From Epinephelus fuscoguttatus (lineage: Eukaryota; Chordata; Actinopteri; Perciformes; Serranidae), in assembly GCF_011397635.1 (NCBI RefSeq), contig NC_064764.1:40042955-40106954 (forward strand): a stretch of 64,000 nt of DNA. Direction: 5' to 3'. Shown in pieces: positions 51,960-61,084 of this stretch (position 1 is the first letter of the stretch; every line of letters starts with the position of its first letter). Position numbers and translations under genes: made by a program. The notes below the pieces were generated by a model that ran no database searches, was not told the origin of the DNA, and was given only the letters and a program-made list of their open reading frames with translations.

Positions 51960-52610
51960 CAGGAAAGCCCAATCAGTCTTTTTTCAGCATTGGCAGTATA
52001 AAAACAAAATCGGGGAGTGCAGCAAAATGCCGCCTACCTACTTTTGTTTATACAGAATGTGCCTTTTTCGGGGCAATGGGGGGCGTGAGCAAGTAACAAA
52101 ACGTGTAGCTCAGCGTGTGACGTAAACAGTGACGTGGGAGGGAAGCCGCGGCTGGTCAGTCCTTCGGTGATTCTCTCATAAGTCGGCCCGTTCTTCACCA
52201 TCCCCGTCATCTGACGGTTAATGGCCTCTTCGTTTGCGAGGACAAGGAGGGCGCGCAATTCCTTGTCTCCCCAGTTGCTCATCTTTACAGTGTCTGTCAG
52301 GTTTGTGTTTCCCTCTTGCTACTAGCTGCTCGCTAATTCCTGCTATCAGCTGTTTCCTGTTTATCCACCGCCAGTGGCTCGCACGTGCGGCGTCATCAAC
52401 AGCTCCTCCTGTGGCGGCAGGCCGCCTCGTTCTTTTTAATCCAAAAAGGTTCCGCCAATATGTCTACCCTACGAGGCGGAAAATTTGGCACCTCGGATCA
52501 ACTTGCCAATCTGGCTCTGTGTGTCTAAACGCTCACAGCTTGCCGGCAAAACGGCCCAACATTTGCCGAAAATCTGGCAGTGTAAACGGGGCTAGTGACT
52601 ATTCTGATCA
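51960..52610 (-). mobile_element. PIF/Harbinger element remnant with Myb/SANT-like start
   Basis: On the minus strand from 52,282 the frame reads 'MSNWGDKELRALLVLANEEA', then 'INRQMTGMVKNGPTYERI', the opening of the Myb/SANT-like DNA-binding protein of fish Harbinger elements. It degenerates after about 45 residues. The flanking sequence contains 'ggcagtgtaaacggggctag' near the right end and 'ggcagtataaaaac' near the left, similar but imperfect inverted termini. Confidence 0.65.
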
Positions 52611-53224
52611 TAGATTCACTTCGTAAGCTTCAGCTGACAACTATGGAGCTCTAGGGCCACAAAGTTAAGAATAGATCCTGGTAAAGACAAAAGTTAATCC
52701 CAAAGCTCTTAAGAGAGCACATAAGGTAAAAAAAAATAAATAAATAAAAAAAAAATCTCTTAGGATCAGAGAGTACAACTTTTGGGAGGAGTTTCTTGAG
52801 CATGCGTCTGGCATGGCTGCAGACTCTTGAGTAGTGACAAGAGAATGAAGATGTGTCGCGGCAAGTGAAGTAAATCCAACACTAGGGATTACACCAACTG
52901 TTGGACTGTATGTGACCATATGTCAGTTTAAATGGTGCTGATTTAGCATCGGTTGTGTTTGATAAGACCTCTGGTGTCAGCTTTAAATGTGACTACAATT
53001 AAACATTGACACTAAAAAAATAAAGTTTAGCACTGTAGCTTTTGGGAGAGACTTGTTAATGTATACTGATATTTTTGGACTGTCTTAGACCATAGGATTG
53101 ACATGGATGAATTTAGAAAATGGCCATAGTTCCCCTTTAATAATATAACTATAAACTGAATTTGGTCGGTCAAACAAGCTATCTGGATGCACAAAAATGA
53201 TTCACATATTTCTTCAAAAACTCA

Positions 53225-53230
53225 TTTATT
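53225..53230 (-). terminator. idh1: idh1 poly(A) signal AATAAA
   Basis: Plus strand 'tttatt' gives AATAAA on the minus strand, about 855 bases past the idh1 stop, with A/T-rich sequence on both sides. It is the first canonical hexamer I see downstream of idh1. The 3' UTR would be about 53,210-54,083 and includes a (GT)n run. Confidence 0.55.
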
Positions 53231-54039
53231 GTGAGTTATCATCTTAACAGGCATAATATTGATTACAAACCAACAGTTGAACAGCAGGATGTAATGGACA
53301 CAACACACAGACAAAGGAAGGACAAATAAATACACCTCTGAAACAACTGATAAGTGAAATTAATACGAGTATAAAATTTAAAAGCAATGTACTGTGTTTA
53401 TAAAATGTGTAAGAAGAATAACCGTTCTAAATGCCAGAAATTACCACATTTAAAACTAATCAGTCTACATAACACGTTTTGTGTTTAATTACAGTAAAAC
53501 TTTTAGTACGCACGGCCTCTCTGTCGCCATGCTGAGGGGTTTCATTAGTTAAAAGCACGCGCTCTTGCTGTGTTTCTGAGCGTGGCACTGAAACATAAAA
53601 TGGTGGCTGAGGTATTGTTTAAACATTACAAGAATCAACCGATGACTTTGACATGAAACGAATAAGGCAGTGAGGGTCCAGGGGCTCCCTCACACAGATT
53701 CTGTCCCCGTCTGCTGCACAGATCACCGACAAATACTGACAACACACACTCACATCTGGGGACCTAGTGCATTTAGGGTAAACAAGGTCACTGAGACATC
53801 AGGTCATTCTCCCAGTGTCAGTCCTGGAGGCTGTTAATGTTTCCACTGGCTACCAGTGATGCATTAACAGAACTGACGGCCGACACTCATTCAGGACAAG
53901 GCACCCTGCTCAATCAGACCCTGGTTAGGGAATGACTTGGTTTCAGTCAGTAGAGCTCCTGGAGTCGTGGGGACACTCCTCTCTGTTCCAGTGTTGACTC
54001 CAGTGGCTGTGTAGATGTCTCTGGGTGCATGTGTTTGAC

Positions 54040-54061
54040 TGTGTGTGTGTGTGTGTGTGTG
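54040..54061. repeat. (GT)n microsatellite in idh1 3' UTR
   Basis: About ten GT units, 23 bases downstream of the idh1 stop codon on the minus strand. Confidence 0.9.
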
Positions 54062-54083
54062 CTGCTGAGGCTGGGAGGTGAGA

Positions 54084-54177
54084 TCACAGTTTGGGCTGGT
54101 TGGCCAGTTTACTCTTCAGGTTCTCTGCCAGCTTGTCCAAGAACTCAAAGGTGTTCAAGTAGTCGGCACGTGTCACA
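54084..54177 (-). CDS. idh1: idh1 last exon
   Basis: Acceptor 'ctcctgtttgcag', 94 nt. It completes Asn (AA|T) and encodes '[20 protein letters not shown]' and the C-terminus [10 protein letters not shown], stop TGA at 54,086-54,084. Confidence 0.96.
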
Positions 54178-57100
54178 CTGCAAACAGGAGGAGAGGAGAC
54201 AGGACTAAGTAACATTGGCAAGCACTGAGTGTGACTGCTGGGTTTCATTTGCATACATAGCAGTATTAAAGAATGTTTCCATCTGAACCTTGATGAAAAG
54301 TAGAATGGTGGGTACAAAGGTGTTTGTGACTTCAAGTTTTCAAGTGACCAATGTTGTTCCAAAGTTGTATAATTGCCTAGAGTTGGTTCGTGTTCTCACG
54401 GCAGCATTTACAAGAGGACCAGATCAAATGCCTTGTGTGAGAAAGCTGCTCTTGATTGGTCAGAATTTCCATGTGGGAAAAATCCAGGAAGTAAAGCAAA
54501 CGTTGAAGAAGAGTACACTTGCAAGATAAATGTGACACTTTCTAATGTCACAATGGAGGGACAACTACGCAGGTTGATTTTAGCGCTGCTCATCGTGGAC
54601 TATATTGCTGTCATTGTTCATTTTAGTCAAAGCATACAGTTTGAAAACGAGGCAAACGCGGCTCCAACTAGAAAACAATGTTTTGATGCATTGGATGTGC
54701 TGAATGTGCATATTAAGGCAGTACAGGAGGAGGTGCACATTAATAATCCTCCAGGACTGCAACATGCTCATGTTTAACCCAAACAATGTGTCATGTGACT
54801 GCAGTTGCTTCACATCCAGGTCGGAACACCTTCTCACCACAAACCAACCGCACCAGAGTTCATTTGGAACCGGACTGAGACCACCTCTTCAAGAAGGTCT
54901 CAGTCTGGTTGTTTTGGTGCACACCTGAGTGTGATTGCTGTGTTCACACCTGCCCAAACGAACCACACTGAGGGGGCAAATGAACATGAGTTTGACTGAA
55001 CCGAACCAAACAGGGCAGGTGTGAAAGCAGCCTCAGTGTAGCTTATCTTGGGATAGTTCAACTGTTGGACACAGTCAAACAGTAGCTATCCTGTTAAATA
55101 TGTCTTCTGAAATTCTCCAACACCGTTACCAGAACATCAAATCTTATCAATACTACTGCCTTATTTAATTCGGCCCCGGGGCCCATTTAATACCAGGTTT
55201 CAGTAGCCATCCCTACTCCTGAGAAAAGGAGCACATGGACTATTTCACATATTGGACTGCCTGATATTGTATCATACATGCAGCCAGACTTGAGATAGTG
55301 GTACAACAGTGAAATCCTGCAGCGAACATGAATCAAGTCTTATGCCACAGACATCTACAGCTGGAACACTAAAGCACCTGATGCAGACACTTAAACTGAG
55401 TGTTAGATAATGAGGAGACTAACTTTGGGAGGCCTTTGATGCAGATGGCCAAATCCTTGGTCATGAAACCAGCCTCGATGGTCTCCACGCAAACGGCCTC
55501 GAGAGCCTCAGCGAACACTCGCAGCTCTGTGTTGCTGTCCAGCTTTGCCCGGTGGAGCAGGCCCTGCGTCCACGCAAAGATGGAGGCTGTAGCAAACAAA
55601 CACCCAGCGTAGGGGCAGGATTTAGTAAATTAATTTATATACAGTGTATTATACACAAGGCATGCAAAATAGATAAAAATTACACTAGTTGAACTTTTGT
55701 TTTTGGGGTTATGTTTGAGTAGTAGACTATGCGTCATGTTTTACCGATGGGATTGGTGGAGGTCTCTTTTCCCTGCTGGTGTAGTCTGTAGTGGCGAGTC
55801 ACTGTGCCGTGGGCGGCCTCAGACTCCACTGTGCGTCCATCAGGACAGATGAGCACACTGGTCATCATACCCAGGGAGCCGTAGCCTGAAACAGAATCAC
55901 ACAAACCACATTACCAACAGAACGTCTTTGTACCAGAAATGGCAAAATCAGCAATCTCTGTTTTGTATTGCAGTACAGTTTGGCAGCGGTCAGACTATTA
56001 GGACAGCTTCTACCAACCTTGTGCCACAGAGTCAGACTGCACGTCTCCATCGTAGTTCTTGCAGGCCCAAATGAAGCCTCCCTCAGACTTCATGGCCTGG
56101 GCGACCATGTCATCAATCAGACGGTGCTCATACCAGATGCCTTTGGCCTCAAACTGAGCACGGTATTCCCTGGAAACACAAGACGACGGACATTAATTAT
56201 GACCTATATCTGGTATAAAAGTGTGTGCAACTGTGTGAGAAAGGGTTCATTTGCATGTGTTCACGTGGGTTTTTAAGTTCTTACTTCTCGTAGATCTCCT
56301 GGAAGATGTCTTTGAAGCGGCCGTCGTACTTCTTGAGGATGGTGTTCTTGGTGCTGAGATAGAGAGGCCAGGCTTTAGTCAGAGCCATCTGGAAGGAGCT
56401 GTGGGCAAAGTCCCTGATGGAGCTGTCTGTATTGTACATGCCCATGGCCACACCACCTGTGCCTGCACACACACAAATATAGTTCATTACATATGCTCTG
56501 CAGTAACTTCACATATATTCTCACATATACAGCAGCACACCTTTATGTGTTTGGGTGTGTTTATTAACTGAATATACATGACTGAATAAATGATATCACA
56601 CTGTTTCTTTCAAACTTGGACAAACACTGAAAAAACACCTTAAAAATAACCCCCTGTTGCTACCAGTCATCATCACTCCGCCTCTCTAATCTGTTTCAGT
56701 CAGCTCAGTGTTCAGTGTTGAGTGAGGAACTGAAACAAACAGATAAGCCATATCTTATATTTCCCCATTTACACTGTGAACACAATGGCAAATGTGTTTG
56801 TAAAAGCTTTCCTCTGGTGCCAGTCCTGCGTAGTTATATTGACTGACACTCTATCACCCACTCACATTGTGATATTTGACATGTTTTTCATTATAGACAG
56901 ATGGAAGTACGTCTACACACCTGAGACACGTGGATCTATGATACTGAAAGTACACAGTTAGGATTGTTGGGTATCCTGTCTGAACCCTTTTCGTATGTGA
57001 GAGATGGAGGCATGATGGTGCATCGTGCTGTCTGTGGTCTTACCCTGGAACTCATAGATGACATATTTAACTGGCTCTCCATTTGTGGGTGTGTAGGTCA

Positions 57101-60100
57101 TCTCCACTTTCCCGGGCCCAGGCACCACGAAGTCTGTGGCTTTGTACTGTGGGGAGCACATTGAGAAAGACACGATTAATATTGTTAGAACACTGCTGTT
57201 TGACCTCATACCGCAAACATGTGACTGGGACAGGTTTTGAAAGGTAATGGTGTCAGATTGGGCTGTGCCAGTGTAAAAAACAGCTAAACACCAGACTGGA
57301 CCGCTAGGTGTCACACTTGACTCAGCAGCTGCTCCCCAGTGGAACATAATGAGACTGTAAGAGCCCACTTCAGTCCACTTGGTGGCGGTAATGCACCTCT
57401 GAGCTGGTTTGCCGACAATTCAATTTAAATTTCCTTCTTCACGATTAAGTTTTCTTTGAGACTGTATTCACAACTCCCTAATACACTCGCAGTATGTACT
57501 GATTTGGCTTAAATGTAGCATGTACTATACAGACAAAGGCAACATGTACAGTTCACCCAAAATACCTAGATGTCATACTGATTCTGAAAAAATTTCCAGT
57601 CTGCATCAGACCAGTTTGTCGCTTACTGTATCCCACAATGCAAAGCGTTGAAACGGAGGAAACAGGAAAACAGTTTTTACTAATTTAATCTTGTGTAAGG
57701 AGAACAAATAACAGTTGTGACTACGCTGAAGCCTATCTGTAATGAACATATATAACTACATTATTCTCACTACTTTTGACAAAGCCATAGGGCCCTATTT
57801 AGATGGTCTAAAATGCAAAGCGCCAGGCGTGCAGCGCATGGGCGTGTCCCAGGCACTTGCTAGTTAGACATGGCGGAGAGTCTAAAAGGGTTGGACTTAC
57901 TCTGTGAATTAGTCATGGGTGTGTTTTGGGCGTATCATTCAATAAGCCAATCAGAGTGTCACCTCTCATTCCCTTTAAAAGAGGCGCGATTGGAGCGCAT
58001 GGCGGAGAGCTAGTTAGATGGCGGACCTACCAACTGCAAAGAGTGAGTGTTTTACAGCTGAGGAGACGGATCTCCTCGTGCGGGAGGTGAGGGCCCGTCA
58101 GAACCAGATCTACAGGGACAGCAGACAGGCACCCAAGCTCCCCGAGGTAAAGCAGGCGTGGGATCACTAATACAAGAAAGATCTTACTAAATATCTGTGG
58201 AATATTATTCAAACCTGTTTTCATCATATAACAGAGCACAGCTGTCAGGACTGCCGCGGAGCTCCCCAAGGTGCTGATCCTGCAGCTAGGACCTGTTCAG
58301 CGTTTTCTCCCCCACCCACGTTTGTTAATTGTTTTCACATGTTTCCTAGAGCTGTGTTCTGCCTCTTATTTGCATGTGTGTCCTCTCTACACTCAGATAA
58401 CAATATAATAATATAATATAATGTATAACATGTTACAATAAATGCAATGTGTGGGCTTTGGTTTTCAATCAAAAAAATGATTGATTGGTCAGATAATTTC
58501 ACAATTTCATTTGTCATTATTACAAATTATGATGCTCATTATTACTGCGATTAGATCATTCTGATTAATGACTGACCATTAAGACGTGTTTCTGATAAAT
58601 ATTTTAATGTGCACAATAATAATACACACATTGTAATCATATTTTTATTTGTTATCTTTTGCATATGTGTGGCTGCTCCGTGTGTGTCTGAGCAGAGTGC
58701 ACGCGCGTTGTGCACCCGCCTAGAGATGCATATTACTAACTTGTTTAACAGCGAAATACTGCGCCGTTGACTTTAGACCAGGTTTTTGCTGGTCACTGGC
58801 GCATTTGCTTTTTACGCCATCTAACTAGCAACGCGCCATGACTGCGCCTGACCACTCGTCATTTTTAGACCAACACACCCAGAGAAGCGCAAGTTCGTTT
58901 GCTAGTTAGATGACGAGGGCGCAGGGTGTAAAAATGACAACTGCATCTGCATCTAAATAGCAATGACACTTGCGACATGGATTATGCGCCCTCCGCCGTC
59001 CGCTTTAGACCTTCTAACTAGGGCCCATAATGTTTAAGTTAAGCCTGCCAGCTGACCTTTGATATCAGACAGACCACAACAGTAACTTTAGTGAGCTGCC
59101 AGTGTGAAAACAACACGATATAAATATTTTTTGTCATGAGGGAAAGGACAGGACACAGAGGCAGTTATCTGCTGGTAAACTGCTGGTGAATCGCTGCTTT
59201 TTAGTAGCAGTGGTTTGCTATCAACACTAGCCATGCTACAATCTCGGAACCCATTGGCTATTACTCTGATGACGATAAGCCTTTGGTGGCAACGGCCAAT
59301 ACTTAAGGAGATCTGGTGTAACATGCAGATATATGGCCTCTTATTTGCCCCAGTCTTTTTAGCTAATCTCTTTCCCTGTGGTATGGGAAACTAGAACTTT
59401 TCCAATACCAATATCTTGTGCTGTTGACTACAGAGTCCATATACATACACATGTATCTGTTAACAGAGATTAGCCGTGCTATTGTTTACCATTGCTTTGC
59501 AAAACCAGAAGCTGTCCAAGCCTGGACAAGGATTGATAAATGGTAAATGGGCCTGCGCTTGTAGAGCGCCTTTCTAGTCTTCCGACCACTCAAAGTGCTT
59601 TTTACACTACAAGTCACATTCAGCCATTCACACACTGGTGGCCGAGGCTACCATACAAGTTGCCACATTTTGGGAGCAATTTGGGTTCAGTATCTTGCTC
59701 AAGGATACTTTGACATGCAGACTGGAGGTGGCGGAGATTGACCCACCTGCTCTACCTCCTGCAGCACAGTCGCCCAATTCTGCAACATAAATCAATTGAA
59801 CTGTGTACTGCGTTTGTCAGCAGTATGCAATAGGCAAGAATCACCCCAAAGAACACATGAACTTTCTAGTAAACAAACACAATGTGCATCGTACACGTCT
59901 TCACTCCCTCCACCTTTACTGAACTTTGATCTCCTTCATGTTGTCAGCCTCGGTTTGGCATTAAGTTGTACACAGCCTGTCAGACACTTGTGGCTCCGTT
60001 AGTTTATTCATAAACAAACAAAGTAGTTTCATCAAGTTGCCATATTGCTCTTTACTAATGCAATACAAGTTGGATTTAGAGCCGTGATTCTGCCGCCACA

Positions 60101-61084
60101 GCTTACCGATGCCGGTTACTTTTTAATTTGCCAGAAAGTGGCAGATTGACCAATGCCAGTTTAGCCAGTTTGAATCAAATCAAACTGGTTTGCGCTCGAA
60201 CACCAGACTGGCAAAACCAGAAATCAACCCTGGTGTTAGATCATCATCATAAACACCTCTGCACCACTAGGCGTGTACCTGTAGTGACGTCAGCAGTATA
60301 CGTATACCTCTGACATGTGTGGGATATTATGTAACTCGCAGCTATTTGACATTTCACCTGCATGACTCAGGAGAGCTCTGTCGACTTTGGCACAGAGCCT
60401 AAGGGTTGAACTTGTGATTTAGTTCTGTGGCCTTGCTGCAACTCGTTCAGGCTGTAGAGGTTTGTACATTATGGTCCAAAGGGCAGCTGATGAAATATAA
60501 TTATTGACTGAGTCTCCTCTGATAACCCTGCAACCTCAACTCACTTTGTCACAGAGGTTTGCTGGAAAAAATTATGCTTCAGTAACAGTAGCACTTTTGT
60601 CACTGACAATAAGGGAGTTTGTAGAAGTTTCTCTGCACTTATATAAAGACTCTCACATGGTCCTGCACTTGAAGAGTGATTAAACTCTTCCTCATGTTTG
60701 GAAGCTTGAGCTCACTTCAACATGCAATTTTTAAACAGTAAACACTCTTCAGACATCAGCAGAGCACACCGTCCAACTGACCAATAGAGTACCTGATCTC
60801 CATGGGCGTGCCTGCCAATGATGATGGGCTTGGTCCAGCCAGGCACCAGGCGAGGGATGTTCTTGCACAGGATGGGCCCTCTGAACACTGTGCCTCCCAG
60901 GATGTTACGGATGGTGCCGTTGGGCGAACGCCACATCTGCTTCAGCTTGAACTCCTCCACGCGCTTCTCGTCTGGTGTGATGGTGGCGCACTTGACGCCC
61001 ACGTTGTAACGGCGGACAGCCTCCGCCGCCTCAACTGTGACCTTGTCGTCTGTTGCATCTCGGTTCTCCATACCGAGGTCATAG
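54084..61084 (-). CDS. idh1: isocitrate dehydrogenase [NADP], cytosolic; seven 3' exons, N-terminus outside window
   Basis: Joined minus-strand exons: 61084-60793, 57146-57044, 56462-56285, 56169-56018, 55885-55745, 55586-55424, 54177-54084. All junctions are GT/AG and in frame, yielding 373 residues from Tyr42; with the missing 41 this equals the 414 residues of vertebrate IDH1. It converts isocitrate to 2-oxoglutarate with NADPH production, as a homodimer in cytosol and peroxisome. Visible active-site elements are 'KCATITPDE' (Thr77), '[10 protein letters not shown]' (Ser94, Asn96, Arg100), 'GRHAHGDQ' (Arg132), 'LIDDMVAQ' and 'NYDGDVQSD' (metal-binding Asp residues) and 'HGTVTRHY' (NADP binding). 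'[13 protein letters not shown]' and 'AHSSFQMAL' favour IDH1 over mitochondrial IDH2. It ends in -PKL, a plausible peroxisomal PTS1 variant. No exon with the N-terminal GDEMTR motif is visible up to 64,000. Confidence 0.96.
54351..55029 (+). mobile_element. 679-bp DNA-transposon-like element, copy B, in the last idh1 intron
   Basis: Same length and orientation as copy A (3254-3932). Differences seen include tgtaacc/tggaacc, gattgca/gattgct, aaatgaacc/aaacgaacc and a few near the 3' end. The internal 134-codon frame differs by one residue (Glu to Gln). The flanks 'gtgacca' and 'gcctcag' are unrelated to those of copy A. Confidence 0.85.
55424..55586 (-). CDS. idh1: idh1 exon, residues ~331-385
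   Basis: Acceptor 'tttgctacag', donor 'CCAAA|gttagt', 163 nt. Encodes '[18 protein letters not shown]', '[15 protein letters not shown]' and 'ICIKGLP'. In-frame to both neighbours. Confidence 0.96.
55745..55885 (-). CDS. idh1: idh1 exon with HGTVTRH
   Basis: Acceptor 'ctgtttcag', donor 'CCCATCG|gtaaaa', 141 nt. Encodes '[16 protein letters not shown]', then '[17 protein letters not shown]', the NADP-binding His/Arg cluster. Confidence 0.96.
56018..56169 (-). CDS. idh1: idh1 exon with metal-binding aspartates
   Basis: Acceptor 'gtgtttccag', donor 'GCACAAG|gttggt', 152 nt. Encodes '[17 protein letters not shown]' and '[13 protein letters not shown]', carrying the three Asp that bind Mg/Mn. 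Confidence 0.97.
56285..56462 (-). CDS. idh1: idh1 exon, central helices
   Basis: Acceptor 'gtgtgtgcag', donor 'GAGAA|gtaaga', 178 nt. Encodes '[14 protein letters not shown]', '[20 protein letters not shown]' and '[20 protein letters not shown]'. Confidence 0.97.
57044..57146 (-). CDS. idh1: idh1 exon, clasp region
   Basis: Acceptor 'tccccacag', donor 'CCAGG|gtaaga', 103 nt. Encodes '[20 protein letters not shown]' and 'VKYVIYEFQ'. Confidence 0.96.
57790..59026 (+). mobile_element. PIF/Harbinger-like element with Myb/SANT fragment
   Basis: The left end 'gggccctatttagatggtct' and the reverse complement of the right end 'gggccctagttagaaggtct' form good inverted termini. ATA flanks both sides (57,787-57,789 and 59,027-59,029), a 3-bp target duplication as Harbinger elements make. 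GC-rich blocks ('gcgcatgggcgtgtccc', 'atgcgccctccgccgtccgc') lie near the ends. Confidence 0.8.
58018..58170 (+). pseudogene. truncated Myb/SANT-like DNA-binding protein of the Harbinger element
   Basis: ATG at 58,018. Fifty codons with '[19 protein letters not shown]' and 'QIYRDS', then 'PEVKQAWDH' and a stop. This is the first half of a Myb/SANT-like domain (FTxxExxLLVxEV...K..AW). The second and third helices are gone. Confidence 0.7.
59530..59770 (+). repeat. 'cactcaaagtgctttttacactac' teleost repeat, copy 3
   Basis: Contains 'gtagagcgcctttctagtct', 'ccgaccactcaaagtgct', 'cattcagccattcacacac' and 'gcggagattgacccacctgc'; inverted relative to 28,080 and 34,415. Confidence 0.75.
60793..61084 (-). 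CDS. idh1: idh1 exon with Arg132 codon
   Basis: Acceptor 'ctgcacag', donor 'GATCAG|gtactc', 292 nt, residues 41(split)-138. Encodes '[17 protein letters not shown]', '[19 protein letters not shown]', '[16 protein letters not shown]' and '[11 protein letters not shown]'. The Arg132 codon (AGG on the minus strand) is at 60,813-60,811. Confidence 0.97.

Larger units (their letters stand above)
57147..60792 (-). other. idh1: long idh1 intron
   Basis: No exon missing (phases match across it). It contains a complete Harbinger-like element at 57,790-59,026 and a common repeat at 59,530-59,770. The rest is unassigned. Confidence 0.8.

Noticed and set aside
54084..61084. Mitochondrial IDH2 instead of IDH1
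   Set aside because: Some residues (VPGWTKP, HAHGDQ) look IDH2-like. However, [37 protein letters not shown], the -KL terminus and the reconstructed length of 414 fit IDH1.
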